Positions 7,538 through 15,138 of a DNA stretch of 64,000 nucleotides are shown here, one piece after another. This stretch comes from Bacillota bacterium (GTDB lineage Bacteria > Bacillota > Clostridia > Lachnospirales > CAG-274). Each line of letters opens with the position of its first letter. Position 1 is the stretch's first letter. The position numbers were made by a program, and so were the translations under genes. The stretch spans positions 1-64,000 of the forward strand of contig JAFUAF010000061.1 of the NCBI GenBank assembly GCA_017460805.1, in the 5' to 3' direction. Under the pieces are notes generated by a model. It ran no database searches, was not told the DNA's origin, and saw nothing but the letters and a program-made list of their open reading frames with translations.

Positions 7538-10063
7538 TTAGTCTATGGCATAAACGATTTTTGATGACTGAGCGCCTGCATAATTTGATGCCCATGTCTT
7601 AGCATCGCTTGCGCTTCTTGTAGCATAGCCGTAGTTTGTGGAAGGTCTCCACGATGTAGCTGCCGTTGCAAGACTTGAAATATCGGATGAAAGAACGCTG
7701 CCTGTGTCAGTAAATGCGCCGACACCCTTGTCGTCAACTACTTTTCCTGCGTAGCTGCCTGCTGCGAAGTAATTCTTTTCGGAGTAGATATTGCAGCCCG
7801 TGTAAGGTGTGTAGCCTAAGTTAAAGCCGTAAACATAGTTGTTGTAGCAGTGGAAATAGCCGTAGCGCATAAGTCCGGGTGCTCTTGTGTAGTTGTTGTA
7901 GAAGTAGTTGTTTGCAATAGTCATACGGGGATAGCCGCCGTATGTGCTTGCGCCGTCTTCCTGCGGATAACCGAGGATAAGACCGTACTTGTGACCGCCG
8001 AAGTAGCAGCCTGTTACGGAAACAAAGTCTGCATTAAGACCTACATAAAGGTGCTTGTCAACGTCGCTGTCTGTCATGGAAGTATGACCTGTCCATGTGC
8101 AGTGATCCATCCAGAAGTTGTTGCCGTTTGAAATATACATCTGAATATCGTCGTTCTCATTCTGTGAAGCGGAGTGAGTAAGTGTGATATTTTTGAAAAT
8201 TACGTTGCCCGAGCTTGAAATACATCTGAAATGTACATTTGTAAGCTCAGCGCTGCCAAACTTGCCGATAAATGTCTTGTTCTTGCCTACAGTTACCTTT
8301 GTAAGGCTTGACTGTGAGATATTGCCGTTGATAACGATAGTGTAAGCAGTAGAACCGCTTGCGTAGCTCTGAAGATCGCTTAAGCTTGAAACATAAACTG
8401 TCTGGCCTAAAACACCGCCCGTTACGCTTGCTTTTTCATTGCCCGACATATTTTTGCAGTAGCCTGCGAAGCCCTCTGCGCCGTGTGAATTAAATCTGAA
8501 ACACTGTGTTGCTGAGCCGCTGTAGCTTGAAAGTACATAGCTGCTGCCCGAAAGTGTAAGTGCCTTGCTTGAATCGCTGTAGCTTACGACTTTATAGTTA
8601 AGTGCATCGCCGTTTGCATCTGTCTTTACGGAAACGATGTTCCAGTACTGAGAAGATGAAGAAGCCGCTGTTGCTGTAGATACCGTTGAACCGCTGTATG
8701 CAAGAGCCTTGCCTGTCGAAGCGTTTATTATCTGATAGCATCCGCTGCCGACATAAACTATTTTCCAGCGGTTAGCTGTTGAAGAAGTGCTGCTTGCAAC
8801 TACAGACGAAGAGGAGTCCGTTACATAGTAGCCGTCGCTCGTGCAGACAAATTCCATCAGCTGGTCGGGATAGCCGTTGGCATCTATGGCAGTAGAAGTG
8901 CTGCTGCTTGAAGATGATGACGAACTGCTTGAAGATGACGAGCTGCTTGAACTTGAACTGCTTGAAGAACTGCTGCCGCCGGGAAGTGTACCCGAAGTAT
9001 CTACCTGTATTTTGTAGATATTGATGCCGCTGCCTGTCGAGTAGATGTAGATAGTACCTGTACCCGTGATAGAAACGCTGCCCGTTGCAAGACTGCTGCC
9101 GCAGCTGATAGAACCTACCTGTGTGCCGCTGCCGTTTACTACGGCGAGTGTTCTTGTTGAACTGCCGCTTGATTTAGCGGTAACTTTTACGGTCGTTGTG
9201 CCGTCCACATCCATGGAAACTGCACGGTAGCTGCTGCTGCCTGCGCCGCCGAGTGCAAGACAGTAGCTGTAAGTTGTGCCGTCAAGCGTAGCGGATGAAG
9301 ATGTTACGGACATTGTTTTGCTGCTTGTTGCAATAAGGTTAAGGCCGTCAACCGATGTGGTTGAAGAAATAGTGCCTAAACTTCTGAAAGAAGTATCACT
9401 CATATTCCAGCTTTTTGAAGATGTAGCTGTGCTTGAAGAACTGCTTGTTGTCGTAGTCGAAGTTGAAGAACTGCTGCTCGTGCTTGAAGAACTGCTTGAG
9501 CTGCTTGAAGATGTTGAGGGCCATGAAGCCTGCTCAAAGTACCATATCTGGTTTGCAGTTGCATTATTTGTCCATTGGATTACGTTTGCACCCGATTCGG
9601 TACTGAAATTAAGTACGTCAAGGCAGCTTGCGTGATTCGTGGGCTCTGTTGTTATTGCGTAGCCGTCGCCGCTTGCGGTAATACCGAAGTTCTGGGGTGA
9701 AAGGCCGTTGTTTGACCAGATCTGTATATTTGTGCCGCCTGCTGTGTTGCCGTAAGCCAAGTCAAGCGAAACACCGCCCGACATATCGGTTGCGGGGTGC
9801 AGACGGTAAGTACCGTTGGAATTTTGCTCCAGTATCCACCTCTGTCCGAGTGAACCCGTTCCCGTTGACTGGCACACGTTCGCGCCGTCAGAGGACGAGT
9901 CGTTTTCGACCGTAAGATACAGGCCGCTGTTTTTGTTTTTGATGTAGTAGATGTTGCCGCTTTCGGGCGTGACTGCCGCTGCGCCTACGCTTACATACAT
10001 AGCGCACATCGACGAGAGAACAAGAATAAGGCTCATAATAAAGCCTATAGCTTTTCTTGCCAT
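7538..10063 (-). CDS. Secreted multidomain PL1-family pectate lyase
   Basis: Seen: 841 residues. Signal peptide about 1-29; ricin-type beta-trefoil 37-178 (IYYIKNKNSGLYLTV, repeated QxW-type motifs); Ser/Thr linker 181-216; a beta-rich module 217-357 (SWNMSDTSFRSLG start) of the kind seen as a putative carbohydrate-binding module in other secreted lyases; a second, longer poly-Ser linker 363-390; a second ricin-like module about 398-528; PL1 beta-helix about 530-800 with FWMDHCTW and the YTRAPGLMRYGYFHCYNNY block, which matches the family RxP...RxG...H.NNY signature including the catalytic arginine. Known: PL1 enzymes cleave polygalacturonate by calcium-dependent beta-elimination. Monocistronic, with AAAGGAGG just upstream of the start. 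No SLH, dockerin or sortase signal, so it is probably released. Confidence 0.93.
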   Translation of the reverse strand: MARKAIGFIMSLILVLSSMCAMYVSVGAAAVTPESGNIYYIKNKNSGLYLTVENDSSSDGANVCQSTGTGSLGQRWILEQNSNGTYRLHPATDMSGGVSLDLAYGNTAGGTNIQIWSNNGLSPQNFGITASGDGYAITTEPTNHASCLDVLNFSTESGANVIQWTNNATANQIWYFEQASWPSTSSSSSSSSSSTSSSSSTSTTTTSSSSSTATSSKSWNMSDTSFRSLGTISSTTSVDGLNLIATSSKTMSVTSSSATLDGTTYSYCLALGGAGSSSYRAVSMDVDGTTTVKVTAKSSGSSTRTLAVVNGSGTQVGSISCGSSLATGSVSITGTGTIYIYSTGSGINIYKIQVDTSGTLPGGSSSSSSSSSSSSSSSSSSSSSSSSSTSTAIDANGYPDQLMEFVCTSDGYYVTDSSSSVVASSTSSTANRWKIVYVGSGCYQIINASTGKALAYSGSTVSTATAASSSSQYWNIVSVKTDANGDALNYKVVSYSDSSKALTLSGSSYVLSSYSGSATQCFRFNSHGAEGFAGYCKNMSGNEKASVTGGVLGQTVYVSSLSDLQSYASGSTAYTIVINGNISQSSLTKVTVGKNKTFIGKFGSAELTNVHFRCISSSGNVIFKNITLTHSASQNENDDIQMYISNGNNFWMDHCTWTGHTSMTDSDVDKHLYVGLNADFVSVTGCYFGGHKYGLILGYPQEDGASTYGGYPRMTIANNYFYNNYTRAPGLMRYGYFHCYNNYVYGFNLGYTPYTGCNIYSEKNYFAAGSYAGKVVDDKGVGAFTDTGSVLSSDISSLATAATSWRPSTNYGYATRSASDAKTWASNYAGAQSSKIVYAID

Positions 10064-10340
10064 TTTGAAAAACCTCCTTTAGTAATCTGTGCCGCATTTC
10101 CCTCTATTAAATGCGGCTGCCTTTTTTGTGTACGCTTGCATTATATCAATGCAAAAAATAAATTGCAATTAACAGAATAACTTAAAATTTTTTTGGGCAA
10201 TTATAACAAATCGGTTTTTAAAACTATAGGTTTTTCAAAGGCTGTTTTAATAAAAATACACATCTTAAATTAGAAAATTCTAATCTGTTGCAATTTGGAA
10301 AAAGTTCACTTTATGTCAAGTTTTTTACTTTTGCAACTTT

Positions 10341-10378
10341 CTAATCGTCCTCTAATCTTTCTCTAATTGACCCCTAAT
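10341..10378. promoter_or_regulatory. Four helically phased CTAAT direct repeats
   Basis: CTAAT occurs at 10341-10345, 10352-10356, 10363-10367 and 10374-10378, an exact 11-bp period that puts all copies on one face of the helix. Periodic short direct repeats of this type are typical binding sites of oligomerising response regulators of the OmpR/PhoB class. A fifth CTAAT forms half of the palindrome at 10269-10284. Confidence 0.5.
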
Positions 10379-10457
10379 TTTTAATTGTTATCAAAATGTC
10401 GGTTTTGTGCAGTTTTCCTATATAAAACAGGCGTAAAATTAAATTTTTTTAATAAAA

Positions 10458-10508
10458 AAACAGCTATATTCTCCGATTATCTAATAATCGGTATCATTAT
10501 AGCTGTTT
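10458..10508. promoter_or_regulatory. Two-tier hairpin upstream of the orphan permease
   Basis: Outer stem AAACAGCTATA (10458-10468) with TATAGCTGTTT (10498-10508), perfect 11 bp; inner stem CCGATTAT (10473-10480) with ATAATCGG (10484-10491), perfect 8 bp around a 3-base loop. A-rich before and T-rich after, so it could terminate transcription in either direction or act as a leader attenuator. Confidence 0.55.
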
Positions 10509-10623
10509 ATTTGTTAATATTCTTGTCTTATAGGAAAAAATGTATAAGTTATTGACAAAAATGAAAACGCAATATATAATAAATTTAAAGAAGGTATTTT
10601 GTAAAAAAGGGGAGGGAAAAGTT

Positions 10624-11457
10624 ATGAGAAAAACAAATCTAATATTCACGATATTTAAGCTGTTGTTTTTTGGGCTGCTTATACTTGCGGTTGTTGTACC
10701 GTTTTTGAAAATTTTGGGTCAGTCATTTGCCAACTACACAACATACGGGTTTGAGCTTATACCGAGACAGCCCAATATAATACTGTATAAATTGGCTGTC
10801 TTTCACAAATCACTTTATCGCCCGATGATAAATTCCTTGCTGACGACCGCGGCAATAACCGTTATAGGGCTTTTTATAACAAGTGTCAGTGCCTACATAC
10901 TGGTACAAAAGGATATGCCGGGCAGAAAAATTTTTGCCGCCTTGCTTTGTTTCGCCTTGGTTTTTGATGCGGGCATGATACCTAAATTTTTGGTAATAAA
11001 AAAATTGGGTCTTTTAAATTCGCTTTGGGCTGTTATACTGCCTTTAAGCGTTAATATAATAAATATCTTTATCATGCGCAGTTATTTTGAATCCATACCC
11101 AAAAACATAATACAGGCTGCGGAGTTGGACGGCTGTACGCCTTTGCAGACATTTTTACAGATAATCCTTCCGCTGTCAAAGCCCGTTTTGGCAGTCATTG
11201 GTTTCTTTTTTGCAGTCGAAGCATGGAATGAATATTTAAGTTATGTACTTTATATAGGCGACTATTCAAAGATCAATATGCAGTATAAACTGCGCGATCT
11301 GTTTGCCGCGGTTGAAGAAATGAATTGTATTTCCGTAAGTGCTCCCGGACTGCAATGTGCATATATCATTCTTACGGTACTGCCAACCGCTGTGCTGCTT
11401 CCGTTTGTGATAAGATATTTAGATCCCGTTATAAAATGCGCGGCAGTAAAAGAATAA
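10624..11457 (+). CDS. Carbohydrate-type ABC transporter permease (LplC/MalG-like), orphan
   Basis: Seen: 277 residues from ATG 10624, with GGGGAGGG at 10609-10616; upstream in-frame starts lack a ribosome site. Six hydrophobic segments and the EAA loop in the form QAAELDGCTPLQTFLQIILP, placing it in the MalG/LplC branch of binding-protein-dependent permeases. Known: LplC/YtcP-type permeases pair with a second permease (LplB-like) and a binding protein. Here no partner permease, binding protein or ATPase is adjacent, so it is an orphan. Location beside the PL1 pectate lyase hints at import of pectic oligosaccharides, but this is inference. Confidence 0.85.
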   Translation: MRKTNLIFTIFKLLFFGLLILAVVVPFLKILGQSFANYTTYGFELIPRQPNIILYKLAVFHKSLYRPMINSLLTTAAITVIGLFITSVSAYILVQKDMPGRKIFAALLCFALVFDAGMIPKFLVIKKLGLLNSLWAVILPLSVNIINIFIMRSYFESIPKNIIQAAELDGCTPLQTFLQIILPLSKPVLAVIGFFFAVEAWNEYLSYVLYIGDYSKINMQYKLRDLFAAVEEMNCISVSAPGLQCAYIILTVLPTAVLLPFVIRYLDPVIKCAAVKE

Positions 11458-11478
11458 CTGCCGCGGCGATTTTTTTTA
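11439..11478 (+). terminator. Intrinsic terminator overlapping the permease 3' end
   Basis: CGCGGCAGT (11439-11447) pairs with ACTGCCGCG (11457-11465), followed by TTTTTTTT from 11470. The stop codon is in the loop, so the stem begins inside the coding sequence. Confidence 0.75.
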
Positions 11479-11492
11479 GTGATATAAGTTTT

Positions 11493-12776
11493 TTAAAGTG
11501 ATATAAGTCCTTTTTTGTACATTTCGTTTACGGCGATAATTATACCCGCTTTTGCGTGCTGCCAGGTAAGACCGCCCTGCATATAAACGGTGTAGGGGGC
11601 TTTCATGGGGGCATCTGCGCTAAGTTCTATAGAAGAACCCTGCACAAACGCGCCTGCCGCCATAATAACGGGGCAGTCGTAGCCGGGCATATCCCAGGGT
11701 TCGGGCACAACATAGCTGTCAACAGCCGCACCCTTTTGTATACCGCCGCAGAAAGCGATAACATTTTCGGGCGTTTTAAGCTGTATCGACTGAACTATAT
11801 CCGTGCGGTATTCGCCCGCTTTGGGCATTACCTCAAAACCCAGTTTTTCAAATAAAGCCGAGGCGAAAATCGCACCTTTTACACTTGCGCATACCACGTT
11901 CGGAGCAAGAAAAAGCCCCTGTATAAGCGAAGCGGTAACACCGAGACTCGGTCCGACTTCCTTGCCCATACCGGGTGAAGTAAGTCTGTAAGCGGCATTT
12001 TCCACATATTCCTTTTTGCCTGCGATATAACCGCCTACGGGAGCAAGACCGCCGCCGGGGTTTTTTATAAGCGAGCCGACGATCAGATCCGCACCGACTT
12101 CGATAGGCTCGCGTACATCCACAAATTCACCGTAGCAGTTGTCCACCATGCAGATTATGTCTTTACGCACGGATTTTACAATGCGAATTATCTTTTCAAT
12201 CACATCTATCGTAAGGCTTGGGCGGTAGCAATAGCCCTTGGAACGCTGGATAGTCACAAGTTTTGTCTTATCCGTTATCTTTGAAGCGATATTGTCAAAA
12301 TCGACCGAGCCGTCGGGCAGAAGCGGCAGTTCGTCATATCCTACGCCGTGTTCCTTTAACGAGCCTTTTACCTCTCTTTTATGGCCTATAACACCCTCCA
12401 AAGTATCATAAGGACTGCCGACGGGCGAGTAGAGCACATCCCCGTGACGAAGATTGCCGAAAAGGGCAACTGTCAAAGCGTGAGTGCCGCTTATTATCTG
12501 CGGGCGAACAAGTGCATCCTCCGCGCCGAAAACATCGGCATAGATCTGTTCAAGTGCATCACGACCAAGGTCGTTGTAGCCGTAACCCGTGGTTGCGTTA
12601 AAATGTGTATCGCTTAAATGATTTTTCTGCATGGCGTGCAGGACTTTAAGCTGACAAAGTTCCGATATCTCGTCTGCACGCTTAAAATGCGGCAAGATCT
12701 CGCTTTCCGTTTTTAAACAAAAATCAATTACTTTTTCGTCAATGTCAAAATTGTTCTTTAAATATTCTCTTATCAT
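11493..12776 (-). CDS. Methionine gamma-lyase family PLP-dependent protein (YnbB / 'aluminium resistance' family)
   Basis: Seen: 427 residues from the ATG at 12776 (MIREYLKNNF), preceded by an AGAGGA ribosome site; the frame extends to 12806 without a better one. Motifs include DTHFNATTGYGYNDLGRD, the cofactor-proximal SGTHALTVALFG, MVDNCYGEFVD with the PLP-binding aspartate, and SLIKNPGGGLAP carrying the presumed Schiff-base lysine. Known: a fold-type I PLP family (Pfam Alum_res) found in most Firmicutes as YnbB, often encoded near miaA and hflX; the true substrate is not established. Here miaA lies about 4.6 kb away on the same strand, a possible remnant of that neighbourhood. Confidence 0.88.
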   Translation of the reverse strand: MIREYLKNNFDIDEKVIDFCLKTESEILPHFKRADEISELCQLKVLHAMQKNHLSDTHFNATTGYGYNDLGRDALEQIYADVFGAEDALVRPQIISGTHALTVALFGNLRHGDVLYSPVGSPYDTLEGVIGHKREVKGSLKEHGVGYDELPLLPDGSVDFDNIASKITDKTKLVTIQRSKGYCYRPSLTIDVIEKIIRIVKSVRKDIICMVDNCYGEFVDVREPIEVGADLIVGSLIKNPGGGLAPVGGYIAGKKEYVENAAYRLTSPGMGKEVGPSLGVTASLIQGLFLAPNVVCASVKGAIFASALFEKLGFEVMPKAGEYRTDIVQSIQLKTPENVIAFCGGIQKGAAVDSYVVPEPWDMPGYDCPVIMAAGAFVQGSSIELSADAPMKAPYTVYMQGGLTWQHAKAGIIIAVNEMYKKGLISL

Positions 12777-12850
12777 TTTTTGTCCTCTTTTAAAAAAATT
12801 GTACATTAAATATAATATTACGAAAGTAAGTCCGTGTCAAGTGCAAAGGG

Positions 12851-12879
12851 TTGAAACTGTCATCAATATATGATATTAT
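12851..12879 (+). promoter_or_regulatory. Sigma-A-type promoter of the CotH-dockerin gene
   Basis: TTGAAA (12851-12856), 17-base spacer, TATTAT (12874-12879). Transcription would start near 12886, leaving a very short leader that begins at the ribosome site. Confidence 0.65.
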
Positions 12880-12901
12880 AAATGCAAAGGGAGGAGATAG
12901 A

Positions 12902-14980
12902 ATGATAAAGAAAATTACTTCATTTTTAATTTCGTTTGTGTTTTTATTTTCGGCGGCAATGCCCGTCCATGCAGAGGGGTATTCGTTTTTTGACAGAGAA
13001 GAAGAGCCTTTGCCTCAGGAAGAAACGGCCGTAAAGGTTCAGGAAGAAAAAACGCTTTTATACCAAGATATACCCGTGCTTTCGTTTCGCGTGAGCAATT
13101 TGTCGCCGCAGGTGGAAAGTGAACTGGACTATACCGATTGGTGGTACAGCGAATGGGACGACTGCCGTTATCTGTTTTTGCCGTCAACGGCGGACAGAAG
13201 CAAACTTAAACTGGATTTTATCGCAAACGGGAATTTATATCTTAACAATATAAATATATCTAAGGGTGTGTCGCCGATACTTGCGACAGCAGATGAATTT
13301 GATATAAAAGTCGGAGATGTATACTGCGGCAAGCTTAAAGTTTTGCAGTCGGAATTGGGCTGTATCTATCTTGCGCCCGAGGGTAAAAGTCTTGAAGACC
13401 TCGACAAAAACAGAAATGTCGAGCTGACGGGCAGTACATTGATGGTCGATGCAAAAGGAAAGACGGTTTACAGCGGCGATATAGAAAAATTGACATCCCA
13501 CGGAAATTCGTCATGGGATTACAGCAAAAAGAAGCCGTATAATCTTAAACTGCCGACAAAGGCAGACCTTTTCGGGCTTGGCAAGGCAAAAAAATGGGCG
13601 CTTTTGTCAAATTATCTCGACCATTCCATGATGCGCAATGTATTTACCAACGAAATGAGCCGTGCGGCGGGCGCGGAGTATGTAATGGACTCTGTTTTTG
13701 TCGATTTGTATGCGGACGGTTCTTATCGCGGCACATATCAGCTTTGCGAGCGTGTACAGATACAAAAGCAGCGTGTCAATATAACAGACCTTGAAGAAAA
13801 AACGGAAAAAATAAATACGCAGGAACTTGACCAATATCCGCGTATCGCAGTAGGCGCAGACGGTGTTTACGACTGCAAAGTTGACAGTTATAAATACTAC
13901 GATATCCCGAACGACCCCGAGGATATAACGGGCGGTTATCTTTTGCAGTTTCAGCAGTTCAACCGTTACGGACGAAAGGCGGACAGCGGTTTTGTAACAA
14001 AAAGAGGGCACCCGATACAGATAGACGGTCCGGAGTGTGCTTCAAAGGCACAGGTGGAATACATCCGCGATTTTGTGCAGGAGCTTGAAGATGCAGTTTA
14101 TTCCGAAACGGGATATAACGAAAAGGGTAAGCATTACAGCGATTATATGGATGTTGACTCGTTTATAAGGGCGTATCTTGCCGATGAGATATCCATGAAT
14201 ATAGATGCGGGCACAAGCAGTTTTTATATGTGGAAGGACTCCGACCTGACAGGTGACGGAAAGCTGCATTTCAGCCCCGTATGGGATTTTGACCTTGCTT
14301 ATGGTACGTTTTCGACCTCGCGCAAAAATTCGGACGGGGATTCCGCACATTCCTTTGATGTGAACAAGCTTTTTGCGATCTGCTTTACCATAAACGGATA
14401 TGACGAAAAAAACACGCCCGAAAGCGGTTATCCGACCATCGGTGTGAATATGGTCGGCAGGCTGTACAAGCATGAGGAAGTTGCAAAACGTGCAGCGGAT
14501 ATTTATTTCAGCGACTTTTTGCCCTACCTTGAAGAAATGGTCGATAACGGCGGTCTTATAAAAATGGCTTCCAAGATAAAAAAATCTGCCGAAATGAACA
14601 ATATGCGCTGGCATATGTACGGCGGCAGGGAGTATTGTGTATTCGGCTCGTCAAGCGGTGCGGACTTTTTGGAGTCGGTGGATATAATGCGCGATTTTGC
14701 GCAAAGACGTAAAAACGGACTTGTCAATATATGGCAGGATATGCGTACCGTTTTTGTTTACGGCGATGCAAGCGGTGACGGTGTGCTTGATGCGCAGGAT
14801 GCAACTATGCTTTTGCAGTATGTGCTGGATGAAAACTATGTTCTGCCTGTTTCTCAAAAGACCGAGGATTGGCTGAAATACTGTGATGTAAGCAGCGACG
14901 GAGTTATTGCCGCCGATGATGCGGCACTTGTGATGCAGAAAGTTCTGAAAGAAGAACTGGTTTTCCCTGCACAGGAGTAA
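12902..14980 (+). CDS. Secreted CotH-family protein with C-terminal type I dockerin
   Basis: Seen: 692 residues from ATG 12902 (GGGAGGAG just upstream). Signal peptide about 1-22 (LISFVFLFSAAMPVHAEG). CotH domain about 180-570 with HGNSSWDYSKKKPYNLKL, GSYRGTYQLCERVQI, and FSPVWDFDLAYG, the conserved Asp-rich kinase motif. Residues about 620-688 form a dockerin: GDASGDGVLDAQDATMLLQY and CDVSSDGVIAADDAALVMQK are two calcium-binding loop-helix repeats. Known: CotH proteins are atypical extracellular protein kinases; dockerins bind cohesins of scaffoldins. Inference: delivered to a cellulosome-like or wall-bound complex. No cohesin is encoded in this window. Confidence 0.92.
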   Translation: MIKKITSFLISFVFLFSAAMPVHAEGYSFFDREEEPLPQEETAVKVQEEKTLLYQDIPVLSFRVSNLSPQVESELDYTDWWYSEWDDCRYLFLPSTADRSKLKLDFIANGNLYLNNINISKGVSPILATADEFDIKVGDVYCGKLKVLQSELGCIYLAPEGKSLEDLDKNRNVELTGSTLMVDAKGKTVYSGDIEKLTSHGNSSWDYSKKKPYNLKLPTKADLFGLGKAKKWALLSNYLDHSMMRNVFTNEMSRAAGAEYVMDSVFVDLYADGSYRGTYQLCERVQIQKQRVNITDLEEKTEKINTQELDQYPRIAVGADGVYDCKVDSYKYYDIPNDPEDITGGYLLQFQQFNRYGRKADSGFVTKRGHPIQIDGPECASKAQVEYIRDFVQELEDAVYSETGYNEKGKHYSDYMDVDSFIRAYLADEISMNIDAGTSSFYMWKDSDLTGDGKLHFSPVWDFDLAYGTFSTSRKNSDGDSAHSFDVNKLFAICFTINGYDEKNTPESGYPTIGVNMVGRLYKHEEVAKRAADIYFSDFLPYLEEMVDNGGLIKMASKIKKSAEMNNMRWHMYGGREYCVFGSSSGADFLESVDIMRDFAQRRKNGLVNIWQDMRTVFVYGDASGDGVLDAQDATMLLQYVLDENYVLPVSQKTEDWLKYCDVSSDGVIAADDAALVMQKVLKEELVFPAQE

Positions 14981-15103
14981 GAAAAACATTATTGTTGTTT
15001 ATTATGCAGCTTGAGATAACAGGCTGTTAAACGGCATAACCGCCGAACAATTCGTTTCGGCAGTAAAATTTTCTTTGTGATTTAACCTATAGATATAATA
15101 AAA

Positions 15104-15138
15104 CCCCGACAGAAAGTTCTGTCGGGGTCAATTTTTTT
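15104..15138. terminator. Bidirectional terminator between CotH and LRR genes
   Basis: CCCCGACAGAA (15104-15114) pairs perfectly with TTCTGTCGGGG (15117-15127); TTTTTTT follows at 15132-15138 on the plus strand and a T-rich run follows on the minus strand. Confidence 0.9.

Larger units (their letters stand above)
10064..10623. promoter_or_regulatory. 560-base divergent intergenic region between pectate lyase and permease genes
   Basis: No gene is evident. It contains the pectate lyase ribosome site (complement of about 10071-10078), a 7-2-7 palindrome ATTAGAAAATTCTAAT (10269-10284), four CTAAT pentamers at exactly 11-base spacing (10341, 10352, 10363, 10374), inverted GTTGCAA (10288-10294) and TTGCAAC (10331-10337), and a large two-tier hairpin (10458-10508). 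The density of ordered motifs implies regulation of one or both divergent genes. Confidence 0.6.

Noticed and set aside
9276..9635. Val/Leu/Glu-rich antisense frame
   Set aside because: It is the complement of the poly-Ser linker of the pectate lyase, not a gene.
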